DNA from: Candidatus Bipolaricaulota bacterium | Lineage (GTDB): Bacteria > Bipolaricaulota > Bipolaricaulia > UBA7950 > UBA9294 | DNA length: 47,922 nucleotides | Reading direction: 5' to 3' | Assembly: GCA_030611415.1 (NCBI GenBank) | Contig: JAUWPW010000005.1 | Span: forward strand, 1-47,922 | Translations under genes and position numbers: made by a program | Shown here: piece after piece, positions 27,070 to 34,597 of the stretch | Layout: every line of letters starts with the position of its first letter | Position numbering within the stretch: position 1 is the first letter of the stretch | Notes under the pieces: model-generated | Database searches by the model: none | What the model was told of the DNA's origin: nothing | The model's input: only the letters and a program-made list of their open reading frames with translations

Positions 27070-28059
27070 CTAAACACGTGTTGCAATGATGCCTAGACCA
27101 ACGAACAAGATCTGGAGAATCCACAATCTAATTGTGATCTTTGGCTCTGCCCACTCTACCTTGGGGAGAAGGTAGGTATAGTCAATTCCGGTAGTGTGTT
27201 CGAAGTGGTGATGAAATGGGCTGACCTTAAAGATTCTTCTCCCTGTAAGCTTGAAGTAGGTGACTTGTAGGATTACTGAACCTGATTCAACAACAAGCAA
27301 ACCAGCAAGCAGAGGGAGGATGAGTGCTGTTCCGCTGACAAGGGCAATAGCAGCGACTACACCTCCTAATGCAAATGCCCCTACGTCTCCGAGGAAAAGC
27401 TGCGCCGGGTAGGTGTTTACCCACAGAAAACCAGTAAGTACTCCCAATAAAGGGATAATTATCCAACAGAATTCTCCGTTGAAGGAAAGGATCAGGTAAC
27501 CACACAGGATGACAATCGAAATCCCCGTTGCTAGGCCATCGAGCCCATCGGTCAGATTCATACCATTTGCTGTCCCCATGAAGGCCCCCCATAGCAGGAG
27601 GAATGAGAAAAAGGGCGACAGGGATAGGGTGATATGCGAAAATGGTACTTGAACCGGTATATGTAGTATCTGCGGAAAGGAGAAGAACAAGACCAGGGAG
27701 ACAGCAGTTGTGAGGATAACCTTCTGTCTAGCGGAAAGGCCGAGCGATCTGCTATTCCAGAGGGATAATAGATCGTCAGCTAAGCCAATCAGCCCCAGTG
27801 AAAAGCCGGCAACAACAACAAATAGGCCTTTCCAAGAGAGTGGTTGCCACCAGTGAATCGCTAAAACGCTCGCTACCCACACAAGGAGAATGACGATTCC
27901 TCCCATCGTTGGGGTTCCACTCTTTTTCTCGTGAATGTTGGGGCCGTATTTCCGAATTTGCTGTCCGAGCCCTGCTCTTCTCATACCAGCAGCGAAGAGA
28001 TGAGCAAGGACTGCCGTTGCTAGAGTAAGTAGAAGAGAGATACCAACGAGAAGACTCAT
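27070..28059 (-). CDS. mraY: Phospho-N-acetylmuramoyl-pentapeptide-transferase
   Basis: GTPTMGGIVIL, GLADDLL, ANGMNLTDGLDGLATG, FLGDVGAFALGG, SPFHHHFE. Confidence 0.93.
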   Translation of the reverse strand: MSLLVGISLLLTLATAVLAHLFAAGMRRAGLGQQIRKYGPNIHEKKSGTPTMGGIVILLVWVASVLAIHWWQPLSWKGLFVVVAGFSLGLIGLADDLLSLWNSRSLGLSARQKVILTTAVSLVLFFSFPQILHIPVQVPFSHITLSLSPFFSFLLLWGAFMGTANGMNLTDGLDGLATGISIVILCGYLILSFNGEFCWIIIPLLGVLTGFLWVNTYPAQLFLGDVGAFALGGVVAAIALVSGTALILPLLAGLLVVESGSVILQVTYFKLTGRRIFKVSPFHHHFEHTTGIDYTYLLPKVEWAEPKITIRLWILQILFVGLGIIATRV

Positions 28060-28066
28060 GGCTGGC

Positions 28067-29404
28067 TTAGCTATTAGAGTGGAACTGACCGACACATTCT
28101 AGGAGCATTTGCCTGCTGTTTGCCTGGCTGGCTTTGTCCTTTTCAGTAAGCGCTTCTCTTACCAACTTAAATAGTTCGTACGTTGACAGCAGGCAGAACC
28201 CCTGTGACTGGCAGCCACGAAGGACCTCTGGTGTAAACTGTGTCGGTCGGCGCCGTGGGTCAAGTTCACGTGAACCACTTACAACAAGGATTCCCTTAGA
28301 CGGACCCTCTCCTTTGGTGCGAGCGGAATCGACCCAACTAAGCAGGCGCTGGTAGCTATCAAGCCCGATTCTTGCCTGTTCAGAGGCCTTTACTATACCT
28401 ATTGCATCTCCTTGCTCGCTCTCCAACAGCAAATCATACCTTGAGTCGCTCACCTGGAAGCCAATGGTACGAAATGCTTCTTGTACAACCGGTAGAAGGG
28501 CAAAACGACCCTTTGTGTAAAGAATACGTTTGTATTTTGCCGCAGCATCAAGTTGCGCCGAAAGCTCTTCTACCTTATGGGCAAGTTTGTTCCTGCGACC
28601 GATAAGGCGTGATACCTCATCGCGAAGCTCATCTTCATCGGGAAGGGAGTAAGCAGGAAGCCAGTCTGGTTCCGGGGAGAAAGCGGGGCGAAAATCCATA
28701 GCAGACACAGCTTCTAATAGAGCAGAGGCCTCACTTGTTGGTGAGACTCCTTCAATGGGCGGAATCAGAACTAGTCTTCCTTCATCAAACGGAATTTGTA
28801 GCGCGACGATATCTCCTGCCTTATTGTAGGCAAGAACTTGAGCAAAACGATCGATTGGGGTGGAGAGAAGGTCTCGATAGACGGCTCGATAGACAATCTT
28901 TCCTTCAAATCTGCGTAGGTAATCTTCAAATGGGTTTCCTGTTTCGGCAAATAGTACATCTTCGCCGGTTCGAGAGAGGAAACGACCATTTGCTGGGAAG
29001 CTTAGCTGATGATGACGATCGACCAGTGAAACAGCAGGTAGCCAGCTATAGCGGTCGATGCGTTCTTCCAGCCCTCCTTGATTGACTACTTGCAGCGCCT
29101 CTCCGCGTGGCCATAAGCGACAGACGAGGATTCCACCGGTTTTGTATAGTAAATCAGCTGTTTCACTTCGGCGTTTCTCCATGAGGCGGGAGAGTGTCTG
29201 GCCAAATCCTCTGTCCCTGTCGCTGTACGTGCGACGCCATCCATCCTTCTCTGGGGGTATATCTTGTATCCAATAGTCGTAGATCCGTTTTGGGTCGATA
29301 AATACTGCATCAATACTAGAGAAAGATTGACTCGTAAGGAAGCTCTCCTGTCTGATGGATGCATGCTCCAATTTCCAATCACTTGATATGAAATGGCGTA
29401 TCAT
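28067..29404 (-). CDS. Hypothetical protein: central coiled-coil plus C-terminal PD-(D/E)XK-like (possibly degenerate) domain
   Basis: DEDELRDEVSRLIGRRNKLAHKVEELSAQLDAAAKYKRILYTKG coiled-coil; C-terminal RYDLLLESEQGDAIGIVKASEQ...DSYQRLLSWVDS...KGILVVSGSRELDPRRRPTQFT. Confidence 0.5.
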   Translation of the reverse strand: MIRHFISSDWKLEHASIRQESFLTSQSFSSIDAVFIDPKRIYDYWIQDIPPEKDGWRRTYSDRDRGFGQTLSRLMEKRRSETADLLYKTGGILVCRLWPRGEALQVVNQGGLEERIDRYSWLPAVSLVDRHHQLSFPANGRFLSRTGEDVLFAETGNPFEDYLRRFEGKIVYRAVYRDLLSTPIDRFAQVLAYNKAGDIVALQIPFDEGRLVLIPPIEGVSPTSEASALLEAVSAMDFRPAFSPEPDWLPAYSLPDEDELRDEVSRLIGRRNKLAHKVEELSAQLDAAAKYKRILYTKGRFALLPVVQEAFRTIGFQVSDSRYDLLLESEQGDAIGIVKASEQARIGLDSYQRLLSWVDSARTKGEGPSKGILVVSGSRELDPRRRPTQFTPEVLRGCQSQGFCLLSTYELFKLVREALTEKDKASQANSRQMLLECVGQFHSNS

Positions 29405-29450
29405 GGTGATGCTATCTTACACGGATAGTTAGCCAGTAGACAAGTTGATA

Positions 29451-29477
29451 GAAGAGCCGCCTTTGGGGCGGCTCTTC
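29451..29477. terminator. Terminator-like hairpin (11-bp perfect stem)
   Basis: gaagagccgcc-tttgg-ggcggctcttc followed on the + strand by cttttccc; intergenic between two minus-strand genes. Confidence 0.6.
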
Positions 29478-29484
29478 CTTTTCC

Positions 29485-31320
29485 CTAATAACCTTCGAGA
29501 TCCTCTATTTGTCCACTCCAATTAATCCAGAAACTTCTCACTGGCCCACTCACGTTGTAAATAAACGGAATCCCTAGCCAAAAATTCGTGCTTGGGACAA
29601 GTGGCCCAGAATTCTTTTTGCGCAATCCAACTACGAACGGAAGAGTAGGTGGGTGAACCATGAGATTGCGCATATACACAAGGTTTGATGATTGTTCCAG
29701 GATGCCGTCTCCATCAATGTCAAGCCGCAGATTCATCCAAATGCTGTCTGAGCCAGAGGTTTCAAATGTGTAGTCGATGCTTTCCATTTGGAGGGTCCCT
29801 TGGAGCAGAAGCTTTCTCCCGTTATCAGTCAGGTTAGGTATGATGTTCATGAGCCTGATTCCTTCGCTTGTAGATTGGCTTACGTTTTGGAATGAGCCAT
29901 CAGTTTGCAGCTCTAACCTATACTCATGCGCACCTAGCCACCCCACCCCAGGATTGACAGTTATGTGCCAGGTGTTGGTTCCCCATACGAATATTCCAGG
30001 GATGTTGTTCATTGGAGGGGCTCCAGGGATGCTATATCCGCCAACAACCATGATCCCTTGCGTTTGAGTTGATGATAAACCAGTGTTATCAATTACAGTC
30101 AGGAGAATCAGGTGCATCCCCGGGTTGTAGTAGCGCACATAAGCTATCTGGCCACTTGCGTCTGTGATCCCGTCTCCGTCCAGGTCCCATTGATAGGAAG
30201 CAATGTAGCCATCAGGATCATAGGAACTGGTAGCGTTTAAGGCTATCCGTTCCCCGATTCCTGGATAGGTGGGAGAATAGCTAAATGTCGCGACTGGTAT
30301 GTGATTTGCGTACGCGATCTGAATAGTATGGGAGCTAGCACTGGTCAAGCCTTTATCGTCGGTAACCGTCAATGTCACAGTGTACGTTCCTCCGGCGGCA
30401 AACGAGTGCGAATCCCAGGGATAGTTCCTTGTAATCATAGGAGTGCCATCACCGTAGTTCCATGTGTAAGCCGTGATACTTCCATCAGGATCATAGGAAG
30501 TCGTTGCGTTAAATGTAACAGGATCTGCCATTAGTGGTTCAGCGGGCGAATAGCTAAATGCCGCGACTGGCACCTGATTCGTGGGAGCGATTGGTTCAAG
30601 TCTAGCAGTGATATTCCGAGTACGTCCGCTGATAACGAATATCCCGCGTGTCCAAACACGGTAACCAGTTTTGTTAAGCACAATCTTGTAGTAGTTCTGT
30701 GTGAGGCGGATAGTGCATGGAGTCTGGCCGAGATAGTTGCCGTTAGCAGTAATCCATGCGCTGCTTGGGACCGAATCAATGATTAGAGTCCCATGTGAGA
30801 CAGGTACCGCGGAGACGATATTGAAGCTTGTGGAATTCCAGCTTCGTTGGCTGACAGGTATGACTCCTAAGATGTTGTTCTGGATCCTGAGCCTGAACGC
30901 TTCAGCATCCTCTGTCATGAAAGAGAAGGGGTTCACCGGTGTTGTGGTCGCAAGAATCTGCAGATACTCGGTTCCCAGAGGGGGGCCGACAGTCCACCTG
31001 CCTGGGACTGTATATTCTCCCGGAGCAACATAGTTCTGCCACCCCGCTGAGGAGCTTGGGAAGATCTGGTGAGCGGTGCCATCGGGTTCAATATCCCAGA
31101 TGTATATGTATGCATGCTTGTCAATGTCGTAGTGAATAGAGATTGGTTCACCTACAGTGTAAACACTCTTGTCAACCCAAATCCGTACTATCAAGCCTTG
31201 GCTTTCAGGCGGAGTAGGAATGATTCCCTTTGGGGTTGTTCTCTGTGGAAGGCCAATTACAGAGAAAAGTATAGCTACAAGCACGATTACCAATGCTGAT
31301 CCGACCAATTTCTTGTCCAT
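29485..31320 (-). CDS. Secreted DUF4384 + PEGA + 2x PKD domain protein
   Basis: VRIWVDKSVYTVGEPISIHYDIDKHAYIYIWDIEPDGTAHQIFP (DUF4384-like); GTLIIDSVPSSAWITANGNYLGQTPCTIRL (PEGA); two PAEPL/ATSSYDPDG...W..GDG PKD repeats; N-terminal TM. Confidence 0.75.
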   Translation of the reverse strand: MDKKLVGSALVIVLVAILFSVIGLPQRTTPKGIIPTPPESQGLIVRIWVDKSVYTVGEPISIHYDIDKHAYIYIWDIEPDGTAHQIFPSSSAGWQNYVAPGEYTVPGRWTVGPPLGTEYLQILATTTPVNPFSFMTEDAEAFRLRIQNNILGVIPVSQRSWNSTSFNIVSAVPVSHGTLIIDSVPSSAWITANGNYLGQTPCTIRLTQNYYKIVLNKTGYRVWTRGIFVISGRTRNITARLEPIAPTNQVPVAAFSYSPAEPLMADPVTFNATTSYDPDGSITAYTWNYGDGTPMITRNYPWDSHSFAAGGTYTVTLTVTDDKGLTSASSHTIQIAYANHIPVATFSYSPTYPGIGERIALNATSSYDPDGYIASYQWDLDGDGITDASGQIAYVRYYNPGMHLILLTVIDNTGLSSTQTQGIMVVGGYSIPGAPPMNNIPGIFVWGTNTWHITVNPGVGWLGAHEYRLELQTDGSFQNVSQSTSEGIRLMNIIPNLTDNGRKLLLQGTLQMESIDYTFETSGSDSIWMNLRLDIDGDGILEQSSNLVYMRNLMVHPPTLPFVVGLRKKNSGPLVPSTNFWLGIPFIYNVSGPVRSFWINWSGQIEDLEGY

Positions 31321-31330
31321 CTTTCCTCCT

Positions 31331-32038
31331 TTATTGCAGTTGTTGACTGAGAACATTCGACAGGATACGTGTTAGGCTTTCCGGTTTAATCCGTTCGAGA
31401 ACCAACTCCACGTCTTCCGCAGGAATAATAGCATTCCGTTCTAACATCGACAAGCGAGTGTGCATTTCTTGGTAGACCAGGTAACCTTCAAGTGGGCTTC
31501 TTCCGGATTCTTGGTAATTGGCAAGTGTGTCAGCGATTTGGGTGACAAGAAAGTCAAATCGAGGAAGCGGCAGGACTAAGCAGTTCTCCTGACCATATTC
31601 CGAGCTAGTGAATATCAAGTTTGTATATAGTAGATCCCTTACTTCGGCAAGCAGGCTGGCGCGCTCGGAGACCATTTGCTTGATTGCTTGCAAGGAAACC
31701 TTGCGAGCTAGACCTTCTTCAACCTTGCCTATGAGCATAGTGACCGGCAGGGAGTCATCCTTGAGTGCACGGGCGATCGTGATAAGGATTGTTTCTTTGT
31801 CCTCTCTTTCCCCATTGTAGGCGGCAAGATTGCTCAGTAGGGAAACCACTTCATCTGGGGCTAGTCGCCCTTGTAAGAAGCCGGTTTCAATTGCGCTCAT
31901 GATTTCAGTAGTGGACCGTAACCCTAATGATTGCAGTTCTTCCTTAACATCAATGGAAGTAGTTTCTGCAAGGGTGATTTGTGTTGGAACGATCATCAGC
32001 AAGCAAGCCACAAATGCTAGGAATGCCAATTCTTTCAT
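31331..32038 (-). CDS. Hypothetical secreted helical protein
   Basis: N-terminal signal-like segment KELAFLAFVACLLMIVPTQITLAE; 4-nt overlap with upstream gene. Confidence 0.65.
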   Translation of the reverse strand: MKELAFLAFVACLLMIVPTQITLAETTSIDVKEELQSLGLRSTTEIMSAIETGFLQGRLAPDEVVSLLSNLAAYNGEREDKETILITIARALKDDSLPVTMLIGKVEEGLARKVSLQAIKQMVSERASLLAEVRDLLYTNLIFTSSEYGQENCLVLPLPRFDFLVTQIADTLANYQESGRSPLEGYLVYQEMHTRLSMLERNAIIPAEDVELVLERIKPESLTRILSNVLSQQLQ

Positions 32039-32631
32039 ATCTTATCACCAGCGTAACCCACGTAGCGCACAGAGTTGTATCCTCCAAAGCTGCGTACGTA
32101 CTCGTCGGCAAGAGGATCTTGTCCCCACCAGCGGCCGTCAACGACAAATGCGTACTCGTATCGCCCCGGAGGAAGAGAAAGGTTTGTTAACCAGATACCA
32201 TCCTTATCTTCGTCGGTTAGTAGGATTGGTTTCCAATTGTTGAAGCTTCCGACCACGGCAACGGTCTGTGCTCCTGGCGCAGGCATCACAAACAGGAGTT
32301 GTCCCTCATCAGAGTTGGTGGCTATCGTAGCTTTTTGTTGCTTGTCATATACAGAGAACAGTCCGCGAACCAAGGGGACGCGCTCAGAGACGAAGATTCC
32401 CAGGAATAGGAAGATCACAGCCGTTATTCCGATTACAGTTAGTTGCCTACGGCGAGATCTTTGCATCTGTGCAAACAGCTGCGTGAGTGTTTGCAACCAG
32501 CCTCTTTTGGGAAGCTGCCCGGTCAGTTCGGCGACGATCTTCTTCTCCAAACCATCAAGGTAGTGCCTTTCTTTACTGACCTCTTGTTGTAGAGTATCCC
32601 TTAATAGCTTCTCTAATTTATCCTCATGCAT
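32035..32631 (-). CDS. Single-TM protein with extracytoplasmic AMPK/CBM48-like glycogen-binding domain; candidate anti-sigma factor
   Basis: TM segment RQLTVIGITAVIFLFLGIFV then AQTVAVVGSFNNWKPILLTDEDKDGIWLTNLSLPPGRYEYAFVVDGRWWGQDPLADEYV; overlaps the ECF sigma gene. Confidence 0.75.
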   Translation of the reverse strand: MHEDKLEKLLRDTLQQEVSKERHYLDGLEKKIVAELTGQLPKRGWLQTLTQLFAQMQRSRRRQLTVIGITAVIFLFLGIFVSERVPLVRGLFSVYDKQQKATIATNSDEGQLLFVMPAPGAQTVAVVGSFNNWKPILLTDEDKDGIWLTNLSLPPGRYEYAFVVDGRWWGQDPLADEYVRSFGGYNSVRYVGYAGDKI

Positions 32632-33211
32632 GGTTAATCACCTCCATTTCTCCAATCTCTTGTCTTAACAAAGCTTTCCCTCGATAGATGTGTGTTTTTA
32701 CCGTTCCTTCTGGAAGAGATAGTATTCTAGCGATCTGATGATACGAAAGATCATTGTAGTAGCGCAGGGTGATCGGTGTTCGATAGCGGTAAGGTAGACG
32801 AGAGAGCCCTTGTCTGATCTGCGCCTGACGGTCTTCCTGTGCAATTGTCGTTGCAGGGTTGCATCCACCCTCCATTTGAGCGGGGAGTGGGGCAATCGGA
32901 TGGTGCCGTCTGTAGCGTAAGCGGTTTCGACATAGATTGGAGGCAATGGTGAAAATCCATGTGGAAAACCGTTTCTCCACGCGGTAACGGTAAAGGTTTT
33001 CGTAAGCACGGATAAATGTATCATGGCTGATATCTTCGGCATCGGCATGGTTTCGCAGAAATCCCAAACATAAACCAAAGACCGCTTCCTTATAGCGATT
33101 GACGATCTCCCCCCATGCCTCAACTTCGCCGTCGAGTGATGCTCTCAATAGGCTCGCCTCATCTTGAACGTGATACACGCTTGATTCTTCCTCCTTGCTT
33201 CCAATATACAC
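32624..33211 (-). CDS. ECF-type RNA polymerase sigma factor (sigma-70 family)
   Basis: DAEDISHDTFIRAYENLYRYRVEKRFSTWIFTIASNLCRNRLR and LRYYNDLSYHQIARILSLPEGTVKTHIYRGKALLR. Confidence 0.94.
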   Translation of the reverse strand: MYIGSKEEESSVYHVQDEASLLRASLDGEVEAWGEIVNRYKEAVFGLCLGFLRNHADAEDISHDTFIRAYENLYRYRVEKRFSTWIFTIASNLCRNRLRYRRHHPIAPLPAQMEGGCNPATTIAQEDRQAQIRQGLSRLPYRYRTPITLRYYNDLSYHQIARILSLPEGTVKTHIYRGKALLRQEIGEMEVINHA

Positions 33212-33328
33212 CTTGTTGAAGGAAAAAGTTTCATTCTTGCGCCGAGCGACTTGCGATTGGAGAGAGTGGACAGGCTACTTTTTGCTAGCTTGCTGCCCAG
33301 CAGGGAAAGACCGGGAGAAGGGAATTAG

Positions 33329-33421
33329 TTCCTCGCAGTTAAGGCAGGCTAGCGCAGAAAGAAAGACTGACAAGCTTAGCCTCTCGCAGAGCCGCAGAGA
33401 GCGCCAAGGAAACCAAGAACC
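33329..33421. repeat. Dispersed intergenic repeat, copy 1 of two in window
   Basis: ttcctcgcagttaaggc...cttagcctctcgca(g/a)agccgca(g/a)agarcgccaag shared with 43774-43858. Confidence 0.85.
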
Positions 33422-33438
33422 AGGGTTCTGCTTGTGTA

Positions 33439-33487
33439 GCTTGGGGGGTGTAGTAATTGATTTAAGGACGTACTACACCCCCCAAGC
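33439..33487. repeat. Perfect 17-bp inverted repeat, 15-nt loop
   Basis: gcttggggggtgtagta-attgatttaaggacg-tactacaccccccaagc. Confidence 0.95.
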
Positions 33488-33497
33488 ACTTTACTTG

Positions 33498-33522
33498 CCC
33501 CGTGCAATCCTATTGCACGGGG
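33498..33522. repeat. Perfect 11-bp inverted repeat, 3-nt loop
   Basis: ccccgtgcaat-cct-attgcacgggg. Confidence 0.95.
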
Positions 33523-33602
33523 GTCTGCGACGTTCTGTTTAACGCCGGGCACTCCAACGGGACAGGCACGGCAGACAGAGCTTGAGCGAGAGGATCGGGC
33601 GA

Positions 33603-33623
33603 GCTGATCGCTGACGGCTGAAA
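33603..33623. repeat. GCTGAnn heptad x3, second locus
   Basis: gctgatc|gctgacg|gctgaaa. Confidence 0.85.
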
Positions 33624-33641
33624 GCTTCCTTTCTTCCTAGC

Positions 33642-34580
33642 TCAGTTCCTTGCCCTGACAATACTACTGAGCCGCTGAGTTGCCCTGCTCAGTTCTGTCA
33701 TAAGCGAACCAGTCCCTTGATAGCTAAGGGAGATCATGTAGCTATCAGGTAGGGCGTAGTGAAGGAGGTAAGCAAAGTCTAGCTGCAGGTTCTCCCAGTG
33801 AAATGAGAAGCCCAGGCTGCTCCAGTCTCTGTTGGTACCTACACGGAAGACAAACGGCTTACATCCAGTGTACTCACAACCCATTCGTACACAGGCGATC
33901 TCATCACGGGTGATAAGGTTCTCAGTGAAATCAATACAGTAGGTGGTATCCTTATGTTGGTAAGATAGCCCTACAGCAATATCACGAATCCAGGGCTCGG
34001 TATGACCATGTGCATAATAGGTCCCCATGCTTAATGCATTACGCCATATGATTCCTGATGTGAGTGCTCCCTGTTGATAGAGGATAGAAGGACTCAGCGC
34101 AACACCGGAGGCGTTAGTGGGGGAGAACAGCCTGTAGCCCTTTACCTGTAGACCACAGGAAAGGTTGCTGTCTATGCGTTTCCCGAAGCCGAACAGAAGA
34201 CCGCTGCTTGTATACCTGAAGCTGCCTATGACGTTACCATAGAGATCGCGTTCCTCTAGAGTATCTGAGTCAAGGACTAACAGGTAGGTTCCCCAACCAT
34301 GCTCGGATACACCCACCGCTCCGTATGAATAGGCACCAAATGGTCTTACATAAAGGGAAGAAAACCTTGTCTTGGAAAGGGAGGCAAGCCCGGCGGGATT
34401 GTAGAAGATAGCAGCCTCATCATCGGCAACTCCGATGAATGCTCCCCCAAGACCGATCGTTCTTGCCGATACCCCAAGCTCAAAGATGGAGGCAGTGCTG
34501 ATATATGTATCACCGGCTATGGTAGGCACTACTATTAGCACGCAGATGATTAATACAACAGTTATCACTAGCTGTCGCAT
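33642..34580 (-). CDS. PorV/PorQ-like outer-membrane beta-barrel protein
   Basis: Signal peptide, then FELGVSARTIGLGGAFIGVADDEAAIFYNPAGLASL, typical of the PorV/UPF0164-like N-terminus. Confidence 0.75.
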   Translation of the reverse strand: MRQLVITVVLIICVLIVVPTIAGDTYISTASIFELGVSARTIGLGGAFIGVADDEAAIFYNPAGLASLSKTRFSSLYVRPFGAYSYGAVGVSEHGWGTYLLVLDSDTLEERDLYGNVIGSFRYTSSGLLFGFGKRIDSNLSCGLQVKGYRLFSPTNASGVALSPSILYQQGALTSGIIWRNALSMGTYYAHGHTEPWIRDIAVGLSYQHKDTTYCIDFTENLITRDEIACVRMGCEYTGCKPFVFRVGTNRDWSSLGFSFHWENLQLDFAYLLHYALPDSYMISLSYQGTGSLMTELSRATQRLSSIVRARN

Positions 34581-34597
34581 TACATCACCTCTCCTTT

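Noticed and set aside
29451-29477. Inverted repeat as an IS end
   Set aside because: Single short stem-loop next to a pyrimidine tract; terminator is the simpler reading.
33439-33522. Intrinsic terminator interpretation of the paired hairpins
   Set aside because: No U-tract follows either stem on either strand.
33195-33542. 115-aa plus-strand ORF in the repeat island
   Set aside because: Covers the dispersed repeat and the 17-bp inverted repeat; sequence is repeat-derived (LSLSQSRRERQ).
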